Below the pieces are notes generated by a model that searched no databases, was not told where the DNA came from, and worked only from the letters and a program-made list of their open reading frames with translations. Positions 32,160 through 41,236 of a stretch of DNA of 58,956 nucleotides are shown here, in pieces; the first letter of the stretch is position 1, and the number at the start of each line of letters is the position of its first letter. Position numbers and translations under genes: made by a program. Source of the DNA: Candidatus Methanoperedens sp. Lineage in GTDB: Archaea > Halobacteriota > Methanosarcinia > Methanosarcinales > Methanoperedenaceae. The stretch spans positions 1 through 58,956 of the forward strand of contig JAQUNZ010000007.1 of assembly GCA_028717345.1 (NCBI GenBank), read 5' to 3'.

Positions 32160-33323
32160 TTACCTCCCGAATATATGGATAACTGCAGTGCCGCCTGAGC
32201 CTCCCACGTTATGGGTAAGACCTATCTCGGCGCCGTCGATCTGGCGTTTGCCAGCCTCACCGCGAAGCTGCAATACCATCTCGACCGCCTGCTTGACGCC
32301 AGTTGCGCCGACAGGATGACCGCACGCCTTGAGTCCTCCGGACGTATTAATGGGAATCTTTCCTCCGATAGCGGTCATACCATCAATGGTAGCTTTTCCG
32401 CCTTCTCCTTTTTTCACGAAACCCAGATCTTCGATCGCACATATCTCAGCAATAGTGAAGCAGTCATGCACCTCTGCAAAATCGATATCTTTCGAGGTCA
32501 CATTTGCCATCTTATATGCTCTTTTTGCGGCAGCGACCGTGGCATCAAGCGTTGTTATATCAGGTCTATCGTGAAGCGAAAGTGTTCCGCTTGCCTGGGC
32601 TGAAGCTTTCACATATATGGGGGTGTCAGTGAACTTTTTTGCGATCTCGGCAGGAGCAAGGACAACTGCTGATGCGCCATCTGTTATGGGTGAGCAGTCA
32701 AAGACATGCAGCGGGTCTGCCACCATGACAGAATTTAGAACTGCATCTATGGATATCTCGTTCTGGAACTGGGCTTTCGGGTTCATTGTGCCGTTATGAT
32801 GGTTCTTGACAGCCACGGAAGCAAGCTGTTCTGAAGTAGTCCCGTATTTATGCATGTGAAGCCGCGCTATCATAGCATAAAGCCCCGGGAATGTGGCGCC
32901 CATTACGCCTTCCCATTCCCTGTCCGCGGCTGCCGCAAGGGCATCAGTTGTCGTCTCGACATCAACATCAGTCATTTTTTCAGCTCCGCCAGCTATCACG
33001 ATATCGTGATAACCTGATGCGACTGCAATGATGCCCTGCCGCAGGGCAAGACCGCCAGAGGCGCATGCCGCCTCAACACGCGTTGAGGGGATATGAAAGC
33101 CAGCAAGACCCGAATAATCCGCTATCAGCGAGCCTATATGCTCCTGTTCGATGAACCGCCCCCCGCTCATGTTGCCAACATAGAGCGCATCTATCTTTCC
33201 GCCCTGGACGTTCGCATCCTGTATTGCAGAAACTCCAGCCTCCACAAAAATATCCCTGAATGATCTATCCCATAATTCGCCGAATTCTGTACATCCGACT
33301 CCGATAATTGCTACGTCACGCAT
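32160..33323 (-). CDS. Acetyl-CoA C-acetyltransferase (thiolase)
   Basis: A 387-residue thiolase of the archaeal SCP2-like type that condenses two acetyl-CoA into acetoacetyl-CoA. The catalytic Cys87 is in VEAACASGG; His in [11 protein letters not shown] and the C-terminal [14 protein letters not shown] belong to the active site. The second, usual C-terminal Cys of bacterial thiolases is replaced, as in archaeal enzymes of this complex. It forms an operon with HMG-CoA synthase upstream (9-base gap) and DUF35 downstream. Confidence 0.92.
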   Translation of the reverse strand: MRDVAIIGVGCTEFGELWDRSFRDIFVEAGVSAIQDANVQGGKIDALYVGNMSGGRFIEQEHIGSLIADYSGLAGFHIPSTRVEAACASGGLALRQGIIAVASGYHDIVIAGGAEKMTDVDVETTTDALAAAADREWEGVMGATFPGLYAMIARLHMHKYGTTSEQLASVAVKNHHNGTMNPKAQFQNEISIDAVLNSVMVADPLHVFDCSPITDGASAVVLAPAEIAKKFTDTPIYVKASAQASGTLSLHDRPDITTLDATVAAAKRAYKMANVTSKDIDFAEVHDCFTIAEICAIEDLGFVKKGEGGKATIDGMTAIGGKIPINTSGGLKACGHPVGATGVKQAVEMVLQLRGEAGKRQIDGAEIGLTHNVGGSGGTAVIHIFGR

Positions 33324-33332
33324 TTTTTCACC

Positions 33333-34373
33333 TCACAACTTGATCTTCCCTTTATGTTTCGCATAGGTCGCATAATTAATATAAGTAGGGTTCGCCAGCA
33401 GCTCTTCCACGCTTGGCGCCCCATTCCTTATCTCATCTATCCTGTCAGTCACGCTGAAGCTGAACGCATCGCTGCCAGCGCCTGAGCCGAACGCAGTCAT
33501 GAATATCCTGTCACCGGCTTTTGCGATATCAAGGATGGCAGCCAGTCCCATCATACATGAACCCGAGTATGTGTTCCCCAGGCGCGATACCACGAGTCCG
33601 GGTTTTATCTGTTCGCCTGAGAATCCCAGCATCTTTGCCACACGGGTCGGGAACTTACCGTTTGGCTGGTGGAACACCGCATACTTATAGTCCGAGGGCT
33701 TTGTACCTAGCCGTTCCATAAGACCTGATGCCGCAGAGGTCACGTGTTTGAAATAACCTGGTTCGCCAGTGAACCGCCCGCCATGTTCAGGATATGGCTT
33801 TCCCTCCCTTCTCCAGAAATCTGGTGTATCAGTGGTGAATGAATACGTTGATTCTATTTTTGCCAGGATGTTCTCTTTTCCTATTATGTATGCCACACCC
33901 CCTGCTGCGGCTGTGTATTCAAGAGCGTCACCTGGTGCGCCCTGCGAGACATCCGAGCCAATTGCCAGTCCCAGTTCGATCATGTCTGATTCAACCATCC
34001 CGGCACATGCCTGGATGGCAGCAGTGCCTGCTTTGCATGCGAACTCAAAATCCGCGGCTGTCAGGTTCGGCGTGGCGCCTATCGCTTCCGCAACGATCGT
34101 ACTTGTGGGTTTTACAGCATAAGGGTGGCTTTCTGAACCTGTAAATACAGCCCCTATTTTTTCAGGGTTCACGTTTGCACGGTTTACTGCATTTCTCGCT
34201 GCTTCCACTGCGATCGTAATGGTATCTTCGTCCATGTCAGGAACGGATTTTTCGTAAACCATCAATCCGTCAATGATACTGTTCGGATTGTCGCCCCATA
34301 CTTTAGCGATCTCTTCTATCTTGATTCTATAGCGCGGTATGTAAGCGCCATATGACACTATTCCGGATTTCAT
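33333..34373 (-). CDS. hmgS: Hydroxymethylglutaryl-CoA synthase
   Basis: A 346-residue archaeal HMG-CoA synthase, the committed condensation of the mevalonate pathway that supplies isoprenoid lipids. The catalytic Cys113 is in [14 protein letters not shown], and His in [11 protein letters not shown] and Glu in [11 protein letters not shown] are visible. It starts about 36 bases after the regulator gene, which suggests common transcription. HMG-CoA reductase is not in the window. Confidence 0.94.
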   Translation of the reverse strand: MKSGIVSYGAYIPRYRIKIEEIAKVWGDNPNSIIDGLMVYEKSVPDMDEDTITIAVEAARNAVNRANVNPEKIGAVFTGSESHPYAVKPTSTIVAEAIGATPNLTAADFEFACKAGTAAIQACAGMVESDMIELGLAIGSDVSQGAPGDALEYTAAAGGVAYIIGKENILAKIESTYSFTTDTPDFWRREGKPYPEHGGRFTGEPGYFKHVTSAASGLMERLGTKPSDYKYAVFHQPNGKFPTRVAKMLGFSGEQIKPGLVVSRLGNTYSGSCMMGLAAILDIAKAGDRIFMTAFGSGAGSDAFSFSVTDRIDEIRNGAPSVEELLANPTYINYATYAKHKGKIKL

Positions 34374-34409
34374 TTTTTAACCTCAATCTCATTTGAAATT
34401 TTAAAAAAA

Positions 34410-35195
34410 CTAATGTTTGATATCGTAGGATTGCAGAGCCTGGATCAGCTCATTTAATGGCATTACTGTAGCGATAAGTGGCACCCTTTCAATTTCTGCG
34501 ATCTTGACTGCTATCGGGTCGATCTCTGCAGCGGGAAGCCCGTGAAGCACTATCAAACCTGGCTTCAGGTTTGTAACCCGCAGCGCTACCATAGGGGATC
34601 TGCCTGTTGATATCCTGGTATATACCATAGCCCTTTCAGAACTCCACCCGTACAGCTTCTGGAACTCATTATAGGAAAGTTGCAGGATGGCTTTTAAGCT
34701 GTCTATCACCGTGTATCCGTACAATGGTTTGATATGTTCGACAGGAGGACTGTAAACCACCTCTCCCTTTAGCAGTTTTGTCATTTCTTCCACCGAAATC
34801 GGAGAAAGATATTCATGAATATCATAGATGGCATTTGTAGTGACATCGCCTCGCAGTATGCCCTCGTAAGAGCGGATCTTAGCTCCGCCCCGTGCCACGT
34901 CCATGTCAAGTATCGCATCAACTATCTTGCTCACGATAAAGATGCCCGGGGATTTTCTTCTGCCGCTCTCGTAGTCGCTGATCACAGAAGGTGACACTTT
35001 CAGGAACGATGCAAGGTCGGATTGTGATATCTCAAAAGCAGTTCGCCACTTTTTTAATGTCTCCCCGGGATTATCGGATAATGTTATTTCCCCCGCCATT
35101 TTCTCGGCAAGCTTGTGCCTTATATCTTCATAAGTAGCATTTATGCCAGATGCCAACGGGGCAGGCACAGAAGCAATGGCTGTGTTTTCAGTCAT
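34410..35195 (-). CDS. XRE-type transcription regulator, COG1709-like
   Basis: A 261-residue protein with a central XRE helix-turn-helix (SQSDLASFLKVSPSVISDYE) near residues 65-84 and a large C-terminal effector domain. I chose ATG 35195: a TATA box (TTTTATAT) overlaps the in-frame ATG at 35225 and lies about 30 bases upstream, so transcription would begin near the second ATG. It leads the HMG-CoA synthase unit and probably controls it and itself. Three ACGAAG-type boxes lie just upstream. Confidence 0.8.
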   Translation of the reverse strand: MTENTAIASVPAPLASGINATYEDIRHKLAEKMAGEITLSDNPGETLKKWRTAFEISQSDLASFLKVSPSVISDYESGRRKSPGIFIVSKIVDAILDMDVARGGAKIRSYEGILRGDVTTNAIYDIHEYLSPISVEEMTKLLKGEVVYSPPVEHIKPLYGYTVIDSLKAILQLSYNEFQKLYGWSSERAMVYTRISTGRSPMVALRVTNLKPGLIVLHGLPAAEIDPIAVKIAEIERVPLIATVMPLNELIQALQSYDIKH

Positions 35196-35223
35196 ATAAG
35201 TTAATGGGTAACGATGTAGGAGC

Positions 35224-35262
35224 ATATAAAACTAACGAAGGGCACTTCGTCAAATAACGAAG
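35224..35262 (-). promoter_or_regulatory. Promoter and triple ACGAAG-box of the mevalonate regulator
   Basis: On the minus strand TTTTATAT (35224-35231) is a TATA box for the regulator gene. Directly upstream lie three half-sites, ACGAAG (35235-35240), CTTCGT (35245-35250) and ACGAAG (35257-35262), as alternating inverted repeats 10-12 bases apart. This is an operator-like layout next to the promoter. Confidence 0.6.
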
Positions 35263-35353
35263 TTCAGAAAAGGTCAAATACTGACAGGATATTTAAGGGA
35301 TGCACCCGTTGATGAACCTGATAAAAAAAGGAGCGTCGGGTTCAGCAAAATGA

Positions 35354-35428
35354 GGGGCCGTAGGGTAGCCTGGTCCATCCTTCATGCTTGGGGTGCATGA
35401 GACCTGAGTTCAAATCTCAGCGGCCCCA
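35354..35428 (+). tRNA. tRNA-Pro (anticodon GGG)
   Basis: A 75-base cloverleaf with acceptor GGGGCCG/CGGCCCC and discriminator A. The anticodon loop TTGGGGT lies in stem CATGC/GCATG, giving GGG. T arm and D arm match the tRNA-Pro(CGG) at 9728-9802 closely, so the two are isoacceptors. A small winged-helix gene converges on it from 35443. Confidence 0.93.
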
Positions 35429-35442
35429 TATTTTTAAGAAAA

Positions 35443-35685
35443 TTAAACTCCCCTCAGCCTGTGCGATGCCTGTTTTCCCAGTTCGGTCAGCTCATATTTA
35501 TTGCCGGCACTTGTTATCAATTTTTTTACTACAAGTTCTTCTATGGTCTTTTCTGCACCGATGATGCGTGTGGTCTTTCCAATTGTGGCGCTGTCCATCG
35601 GTCCCTTGGAATCCAGTACTGCAAGAATCTTACTTGCCTTATGATTGCTTGCAACATATCCTATTATTTCTTCCATTTGAATCAC
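35443..35685 (-). CDS. Small winged-helix protein, probable regulator
   Basis: An 80-residue protein with the pattern of archaeal winged-helix regulators: SKILAVLDSKGPMDSATIGK, a recognition-like helix (AEKTIEELVVKKLIT), and a wing with NKYELTELGKQASHRLRG. Starts at codon 1 or 4 (MIQMEEIIG) are both possible; the ATG at 35676 is closer to GGATGTGAT. It lies between a tRNA gene and the SRP RNA gene. Confidence 0.75.
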   Translation of the reverse strand: MIQMEEIIGYVASNHKASKILAVLDSKGPMDSATIGKTTRIIGAEKTIEELVVKKLITSAGNKYELTELGKQASHRLRGV

Positions 35686-35738
35686 ATCCTAAAATTAACC
35701 CGCGTTGAGATAACTTTATTGCATGCAAGAACAAATTT

Positions 35739-36057
35739 AGCGCGGCGGGCTAGCCCGGGTAACTCGGCGTCACCTGTAACCTGAAACCGTCGTTAGCGGG
35801 GGGCGAAGCCAGGCAGAAGACGTTTTGACTGCTGCCCAACCCGCAGGTTCTACTGTGAAACCCCGTCCTATGGGGCTGGTGTAGATACATTGGTTTTCCT
35901 GAAGGAAGGTCGCTGTATCTTAATCGCGGAAAAAGGTCTAGGCCCGGAAGGGAGCAAACCAGCCGTGAACAACTATCGCTCATGGGGTCGCGGGGCGGAG
36001 GCGAATCTACGGACCACTGGACAGTGGAAGGAGCGACGACCGCCGGCGTGCCCGCTA
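35739..36057 (+). ncRNA. Signal recognition particle RNA (archaeal 7S RNA)
   Basis: About 319 bases of GC-rich, highly paired sequence without a credible gene. The SRP helix 8 signature GGCCCGGAAGGGAGCAAACC is at 35941-35960, with the GGAA loop bound by SRP54. The 5' end GCGCGGCGGGCTAGCCCGGG and the 3' end CGCCGGCGTGCCCGC can pair, as archaeal helix 1 does. An upstream AT-rich stretch (AACTTTATT) may be its promoter. Ends are estimated within a few bases. Confidence 0.92.
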
Positions 36058-36152
36058 CTTACATTGTTAAAGTAAAAAGTGTTATATAGCAAACAGTAAA
36101 TTAGACACACCAAAAGCTGTTTTCTAATGAGATCATGCTTCATCTCAAATCT

Positions 36153-36240
36153 GACGAGATAGCCAAGCCCGGTATGGCGCAGGGTTGCTAACCCTGTGTT
36201 CCTTAATCGGAACTCGGGGGTTCAAGTCCCCCTCTCGTCG
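36153..36240 (+). tRNA. tRNA-Ser (anticodon GCT)
   Basis: An 88-base class II tRNA with acceptor GACGAGA/TCTCGTC and discriminator G. The anticodon loop TTGCTAA lies in stem CAGGG/CCCTG, giving GCT. The long variable arm GTTCCTTAATCGGAAC forms a stem-loop, as expected for serine. The T arm contains GGTTCAAGTCC. Confidence 0.93.
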
Positions 36241-36319
36241 CCTTTTACTAATGTTCAAATCATCCCATGCAAAAGCATTAATACCTTGAGTAATCCTACT
36301 ATCATAATTCGAGGGACGC

Positions 36320-37441
36320 ATGACTGAGGAAGCAGCCGCATTAAAGCCAGCAACTGAAGAGAAAAAAGAACCTGCCAGTAATGCTCAGGCACAGCCGGAT
36401 GCAAAGCGAGCCTTCTGTGTATCACTTCAGGTTGCAGGCGGTAAACCATTAAAAATGACCGGGGATAATCCTCATGAGTTCATTACATTCCTGAAAGATT
36501 CATCTGTTGCATGGATCAACTTCCCCGTAAAAGACATTAAAAAAGATGCCGAAGACATCGCGATTTCTCTTGGATTCAGTTCCACACTTGTGCCAACCCT
36601 TCACTCGAGTTACCTGTCTGCTTATGAAGACCGCGATACTGAACTTGGATTAATGCTTCCTGCAGTAGCTGTTAAAAAATTCGATGTGCTCATCAGCCCC
36701 ATATTGATACTGATAAGAAAAGACCTTATTCTTACCATACACGAAGATAACGTCAATCGTCTGATACGACTTTCGCGCTACGCTGACGCCTTCATGAGAA
36801 AGATCAAACCAACCCTCATCCAGGAGGACAAGATAACCATCATCCTGACAAGAATAATAGATGAGAACATCAACCGGAATTTTGACCACCTGCGCGAGAT
36901 AGAGGCGCAAGGGGATGAATTAAGCAAGATCCTTACAGATACAACCACACCGAGAGGATTGATCGGTCCTGAGATATATAACATGAAACATGCCCTCATC
37001 AGCTACATGGACACGCTGTGGGCAACCCTTGATGTAGTGAATTCACTGCGCCATGGCGATGCAGAATTGATTAGCGACAGCCCGAAATTACTTGCGCGCG
37101 TGGGCATACTCTCTGATGATGTCAACAGGCATATCGCGCTTTCCGAGCACATGTCAGATGTTCTTGCTTCTGGTCTTGAAGTGCTCCAGAGCATTTACAA
37201 CAACCAGCTCCAGATACTGAACAACAGGCTGGCTTTTGTCATGACCTGGCTAACCATACTTGGCACAGCCGTACTTGTGCCGAATACACTTGCAACAATA
37301 TTCAGCAACCCGGCTTTTAATATGGGACCTGATGATAAATGGTGGTATTCAATTCTTCTTATCGTATCAACCGTGTTCTCCACCTGGCTTGCATACTGGT
37401 GGATAAAAAGAAAAGGTTTGTTCCCATTAAAAGTGGACTGA
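36320..37441 (+). CDS. CorA-like divalent cation transporter without GMN motif
   Basis: A 373-residue protein with a large cytosolic N-terminal domain and two C-terminal membrane helices (about residues 302-330 and 340-362), the layout of CorA Mg2+/Co2+ channels. The usual Gly-Met-Asn at the pore mouth is missing: the stretch reads VPNTLATIFSNPAFNMG. This may alter selectivity or give a different function. The first ~25 residues are Ala/Glu/Lys-rich and likely disordered. It is transcribed alone, downstream of tRNA-Ser. Confidence 0.82.
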   Translation: MTEEAAALKPATEEKKEPASNAQAQPDAKRAFCVSLQVAGGKPLKMTGDNPHEFITFLKDSSVAWINFPVKDIKKDAEDIAISLGFSSTLVPTLHSSYLSAYEDRDTELGLMLPAVAVKKFDVLISPILILIRKDLILTIHEDNVNRLIRLSRYADAFMRKIKPTLIQEDKITIILTRIIDENINRNFDHLREIEAQGDELSKILTDTTTPRGLIGPEIYNMKHALISYMDTLWATLDVVNSLRHGDAELISDSPKLLARVGILSDDVNRHIALSEHMSDVLASGLEVLQSIYNNQLQILNNRLAFVMTWLTILGTAVLVPNTLATIFSNPAFNMGPDDKWWYSILLIVSTVFSTWLAYWWIKRKGLFPLKVD

Positions 37442-37474
37442 TATTTTATTAATCAACATTTTTGACAGGATTTA

Positions 37475-38578
37475 CTATTTCTTGAAGTAATCTTTTAATG
37501 CAATCGCAACAAGAAACAACATAACTGCAGCAGCAAGAATCATAATGAGCCAGATGCCATTACCTTCTTTTTCCTGTTTTTGTGCTGTTGCTGCAGGTGT
37601 GACAGCAGTTTTCGCGATCGTTGGTGCTGCTGTGGTAATAGTTGTGGTTGTTGTTACAGCTTTTATTCCAGTAACGTCTCCCACTGCTATTTTGATATTC
37701 CCGCCAGCATCGATCGCTGCATATGCGAATTTCCTGCCGTCGCGGCTGAATGATTGGTATCGCTGTTTAAAATCTTCGTTGATGAACAATCTTCTGTTCT
37801 TTCCATCCTGATCAATAGCAAACAGCTTTTCACCTGAAGATGTGACGCTTTCGTATGAAACAAATACTATCGTTCCATCAGGTCCCCATACAGGATAGTT
37901 CTTTTTAATTTCATCAAAAGTGAGCTGCTTTCCTGCATTTCCATCAAAGATAAAAAGTTCTTCCTTATTTTTTTCTGGAGGATATGAAACGAATACAATA
38001 TTTTTTCCATCAGGGCTGAATGCAGGACTCCACTGTCTGGATATCTCATCAAGGACCGCGGTCTTTCCTGAGCCATCCGCATTGACTTTATACATCTTCT
38101 GCATTTCTATTTCGTCAAGGGATGTGTACACAAGTGATTTCCCGTCAGGGCTCCATGATGGTGAACCCCATGCAACCATATATCTTTCAAAATTCCCCTG
38201 CCTGGTATTATCGGAAATAAGCTGTTTATTCCCTGTTCCATCAGGGTTTATTACAAATATCTTCTCCAATCCGCCAGTTCCATAAGAAACATAAGCGATC
38301 TTATCTTTTCCCCATGCAAGCCCCCATTTCTTATTTGCATCATCGGTGATCTTTTTTTCGCCTGAACCATCAGTATTTATCACAAATATCTGCTGGGAAT
38401 TCTTTTCATCGATGGCAACAAAAGCCAGTTTTGTGCCTTCAGGATTTAATACGACATCCCACAGGTCTGTCGTTGATACATCAATTTTCTTAATGTTCTC
38501 TACTGCAATCGCGTTTGCGCCATTGATCAATATCAGTAATATAAGAATGCTGATACCAGCTGAAGATATTTTACTCAT
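37475..38578 (-). CDS. Secreted or membrane-anchored TolB/WD40-like beta-propeller protein
   Basis: A 367-residue protein with an N-terminal signal-like segment (ISILILLILINGANA), a series of TolB/PD40-type repeats (for example PEGTKLAFVAIDEKN, PDGKSLVYTSLDE, PDGKNIVFVSYPPE), a Thr/Ala-rich linker near residue 310, and a C-terminal membrane helix (IWLIMILAAAVMLFLVAIAL). It is probably displayed outside the membrane on a stalk. Binding partner is unknown. It is convergent with the CorA-like gene, about 33 bases away. Confidence 0.85.
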   Translation of the reverse strand: MSKISSAGISILILLILINGANAIAVENIKKIDVSTTDLWDVVLNPEGTKLAFVAIDEKNSQQIFVINTDGSGEKKITDDANKKWGLAWGKDKIAYVSYGTGGLEKIFVINPDGTGNKQLISDNTRQGNFERYMVAWGSPSWSPDGKSLVYTSLDEIEMQKMYKVNADGSGKTAVLDEISRQWSPAFSPDGKNIVFVSYPPEKNKEELFIFDGNAGKQLTFDEIKKNYPVWGPDGTIVFVSYESVTSSGEKLFAIDQDGKNRRLFINEDFKQRYQSFSRDGRKFAYAAIDAGGNIKIAVGDVTGIKAVTTTTTITTAAPTIAKTAVTPAATAQKQEKEGNGIWLIMILAAAVMLFLVAIALKDYFKK

Positions 38579-38611
38579 CTGACAAGAGTTGTAAGCGAAC
38601 CTTGATAAATG

Positions 38612-39646
38612 TTACGCAGTGTCTTTTGGCACGGGTATCCCGATAGCTTTATTTGTTTTCTTTATTGAGCGCATACCGTCTTTTTCAATACCTGTCAATG
38701 CGCGAATGGCATCCACGTTCTCAGGGACAACGTCTGATTCCTGGTGTATCGCCTGGAAGAAATACAGTTCTCCTTTGCTGATTGCAATAGAGTCCTTCCA
38801 CACCACGTTCTCCCACATATCACCCCTGGGTCTTCCCATGTCCTTTGCAAGTTCCATGGCTTCTGCTGTGGATTTTATCCTGTCTTTGCTGCTCACAAGC
38901 CTGATGCGCGGTCTTGCTGAAAAGACTTTTATGATATCATCTTCGCTGCATGTCTTTTTCAACTCAATGTTCAGCCCATGAAGGTGCATTAAAGTGGTAG
39001 ATGTCTTCACAGCCATAGTGGTGATGTCGATGTCAGGAAGAATAGAGTTAACATCAGGTCCGTGGTGGGATGGAAGTTTTATCGGATCAGGAACAAGCGC
39101 ATTGATGGGTCCGGTCTTAATATCGCCCGGATCTGCAGCCCTTCTCATAAGAGTTATGCGGGCTTTTTTGACGCCATATGCAGAATCAAGAGCATACAGA
39201 ACTCTTACAAGCCCTGTGGTATTGCATGAGACCACCCGTGCGAACTGTCTTCCGAGAGCATCACTGTAATTTGCTTCAGAATTGAATGAAAATCCTGTCA
39301 GTTCATGATCTTCCCCGCCCTGCCAGATGGCTTTTACGCCGTGTTTTTCATACAGCTTCTTGTATTCTTCTCCAGTATCCCCTGGAGTTGCGTCTATCAC
39401 GATATCAGCTTTATCCAGCAGGTCACCAAGTGTCCCACTGACCTCGATCTTTGATTTTTTAAAATCATCGGTGTTCTCTTTTGCTGCAGCATATAGCGCA
39501 AAACCCTTCTCAAGCGCCATTCGCGCTTCAAAACCAGGGCGGGTCTTCACAACACCAACTACTTCCATGTCATCCTGTGCTGCTACTGCATCTGCCACGC
39601 GTTTTCCTATCGTTCCATAACCGTTTATTGCAACTTTCACCGTCAT
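38612..39646 (-). CDS. gap: Type II glyceraldehyde-3-phosphate dehydrogenase (phosphorylating)
   Basis: A 344-residue archaeal type II GAPDH. The NAD(P)-binding start VKVAINGYGTIGKRVADAVA and the catalytic Cys141 in VVSCNTTGLVRVL are visible. It interconverts glyceraldehyde-3-phosphate and 1,3-bisphosphoglycerate, mostly for gluconeogenesis in such organisms. The CooT-like gene lies upstream on the same strand, with 22 bases between. Confidence 0.93.
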   Translation of the reverse strand: MTVKVAINGYGTIGKRVADAVAAQDDMEVVGVVKTRPGFEARMALEKGFALYAAAKENTDDFKKSKIEVSGTLGDLLDKADIVIDATPGDTGEEYKKLYEKHGVKAIWQGGEDHELTGFSFNSEANYSDALGRQFARVVSCNTTGLVRVLYALDSAYGVKKARITLMRRAADPGDIKTGPINALVPDPIKLPSHHGPDVNSILPDIDITTMAVKTSTTLMHLHGLNIELKKTCSEDDIIKVFSARPRIRLVSSKDRIKSTAEAMELAKDMGRPRGDMWENVVWKDSIAISKGELYFFQAIHQESDVVPENVDAIRALTGIEKDGMRSIKKTNKAIGIPVPKDTA

Positions 39647-39668
39647 TATTATCCTTCCGCCAGATTAT

Positions 39669-39842
39669 TCAACCGTCTATTATAGCTTCCTGTTTTGTAA
39701 TATTGACGTCTTTTATCCTGCCTGAAACTGTTTTTTCCTCTCCAAGCATTCCATAGAGTTTGATCGAATTTCCTTCAGCTTTTATTCGCACAACATCTTC
39801 CATTATTGTGTTTCCCTTGAAGATTATTTTTAACTCGCACAT
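39669..39842 (-). CDS. CooT-like nickel-binding protein
   Basis: A 57-residue protein resembling CooT, the small nickel-binding chaperone linked to CO dehydrogenase. It starts MCELKIIFKG, and Cys2 is the family's nickel ligand; IMEDVVRIKAEGNSIKLYG and VSGRIKDVNI follow the family pattern. I chose ATG 39842 because it puts Cys at position 2; a longer frame to 39890 has no match. Two CODH/ACS subunit genes lie 6 kb away. Confidence 0.78.
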   Translation of the reverse strand: MCELKIIFKGNTIMEDVVRIKAEGNSIKLYGMLGEEKTVSGRIKDVNITKQEAIIDG

Positions 39843-39972
39843 GCCCGGTACAATGCCCTGGATGATATTAAGATTTATGATACCCTGCAACTATAATGAC
39901 AGGCAATCATAATGAAGAGGAGACATTGATATTACTGAACTGAAGGGACTGATAATACCAGATTATACAGTA

Positions 39973-40818
39973 ATGGAAGAACATTCGATCATAGTTGACG
40001 GTGACTTTCTTGTAGGTAACTATGCTGAACTGGGCTTCGGACTGATAGGAAACAGTGTTGTTGCGGGGGAGCATGTTAAGATAAACGGGAATATAATATG
40101 TGAGAACGATGTGAGGATAGATCTCTGGTCAGAGATCTCGGGTGATGTCAGGACAAAGACAGACGCGTATCTGGGAGAGTTTGTAAATATCAAAGGAAAG
40201 CTCCATGCTGCAGGCAGTCTTGATGTGGGGAACAATGTTAAAATTGACGGCGGTTACGATGTAAAAGGCTGGATCACTGTACGAAATCCTCTCCCCGTGA
40301 TAATGTTCATTTTCTTTTATCTGATGGCACTATTGCAAATGGGGAATGAAGAGGAGGTCGAAAAAGCGCTTGAAGATCTTTTCTCAGAGGATGAGCCTGC
40401 CAACAGGGTGATGTCTATCCCAAACAGGACAAGGATGGACCTTGATATGATAAAGACCACTTCGCGCGCAAGTGTAGGTAACCACTGCCGCCTGCTCGGG
40501 AACATCCGCTCACGTTCCATGTCTATGGGGAATCACGTCACGCTGTTCGGAAGTGTCCGCACAACAGGAGGTATTTCCATAGGTTCAGGATGCACGATAC
40601 ATGGAAACCTTGATTCGAGGGAAACAATACGGGTTGGAAGGAACTGCAGGATACTTGGCAAAATAACTTCAGGGTCCATAATATTGCATGAATCTGCAAA
40701 AGCGGATGGAAATTTGACAGCGGCGAATGGAGTAACAATAGAACGGGACGACCTTGAAGGTATGAATGGTGTTGAAAAGAATCTTTTTTATGGATTTACG
40801 ATGCTTGAGGAGATGTAA
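39973..40818 (+). CDS. Bactofilin-like polymer-forming protein with internal membrane segment
   Basis: A 281-residue protein with two right-handed beta-helix regions resembling polymer-forming cytoskeletal proteins (residues ~5-95 and ~165-255; for example NSVVAGEHVKINGNI and GGISIGSGCTIHGNL). Between them is a hydrophobic segment, LPVIMFIFFYLMALLQMG, near residues 107-124, and an acidic helix. The reading frame is open upstream; no ribosome binding site precedes ATG 39973, while GAGGAG precedes an in-frame ATT at 39925, so the real start may be longer and non-AUG. Confidence 0.72.
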   Translation: MEEHSIIVDGDFLVGNYAELGFGLIGNSVVAGEHVKINGNIICENDVRIDLWSEISGDVRTKTDAYLGEFVNIKGKLHAAGSLDVGNNVKIDGGYDVKGWITVRNPLPVIMFIFFYLMALLQMGNEEEVEKALEDLFSEDEPANRVMSIPNRTRMDLDMIKTTSRASVGNHCRLLGNIRSRSMSMGNHVTLFGSVRTTGGISIGSGCTIHGNLDSRETIRVGRNCRILGKITSGSIILHESAKADGNLTAANGVTIERDDLEGMNGVEKNLFYGFTMLEEM

Positions 40819-40854
40819 ACTAATCGATGCATCCGCATTACATCAAAATTGAAA

Positions 40855-40885
40855 AACCACAGAGTTCATAGCCGACTCTCTGGTT
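40855..40885. repeat. Imperfect inverted repeat between genes
   Basis: AACCACAGAGT (40855-40865) and ACTCTCTGGTT (40875-40885) form a hairpin with one mismatch and a 9-base loop. It lies between the bactofilin-like and DUF167 genes; the first half resembles AACCACAGAGTTCA repeats that are common in intergenic DNA. Confidence 0.45.
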
Positions 40886-40936
40886 AACAAGATGGAGACA
40901 ATAGTATTATTATTTATCCAGACCTATTGGTCTGTC

Positions 40937-41236
40937 ATGAAAGATGCAGTCAGGCAGACGAGTGAAGGTGTCGTGCTTGACCTTGATATTTCACCAGGAG
41001 CAAAGGTTACCTGCATACACGGGTATAATCCATGGCGCAAACGCATCGAAGTGCGGCTGTCTGAAAGGGCGCAGAAGGGAAAAGCCAATGAACAGCTTAT
41101 ATCGTTCTTATCTGACCTTTTTCATGTTAATTCCAGGGATATCAGGATCATCACAGGTCTTGCTAACAGTAAGAAATCGCTATTGATAACAGGCGCGAAG
41201 ATGCCTGAGATTCTTAAAATCCTGATGGAAATATGA
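40937..41236 (+). CDS. DUF167 (YggU-like) family protein
   Basis: A 99-residue DUF167 protein: LDLDISPGAKVTCIHGYNPW, RIEVRLSERAQKGKANEQLI and IRIITGLANSKKSLLITG are typical. I chose ATG 40937 because a TATA-like stretch (TATTATTATTTATCC, near 40904-40918) lies about 25 bases upstream, so the transcript would be nearly leaderless. It overlaps the Toprim gene start by four bases. Confidence 0.85.
   Translation: MKDAVRQTSEGVVLDLDISPGAKVTCIHGYNPWRKRIEVRLSERAQKGKANEQLISFLSDLFHVNSRDIRIITGLANSKKSLLITGAKMPEILKILMEI

Noticed and set aside
35750-36075. Open frames inside the SRP RNA region
   Set aside because: They lie within a clear structural RNA with the helix 8 signature and show no protein family.
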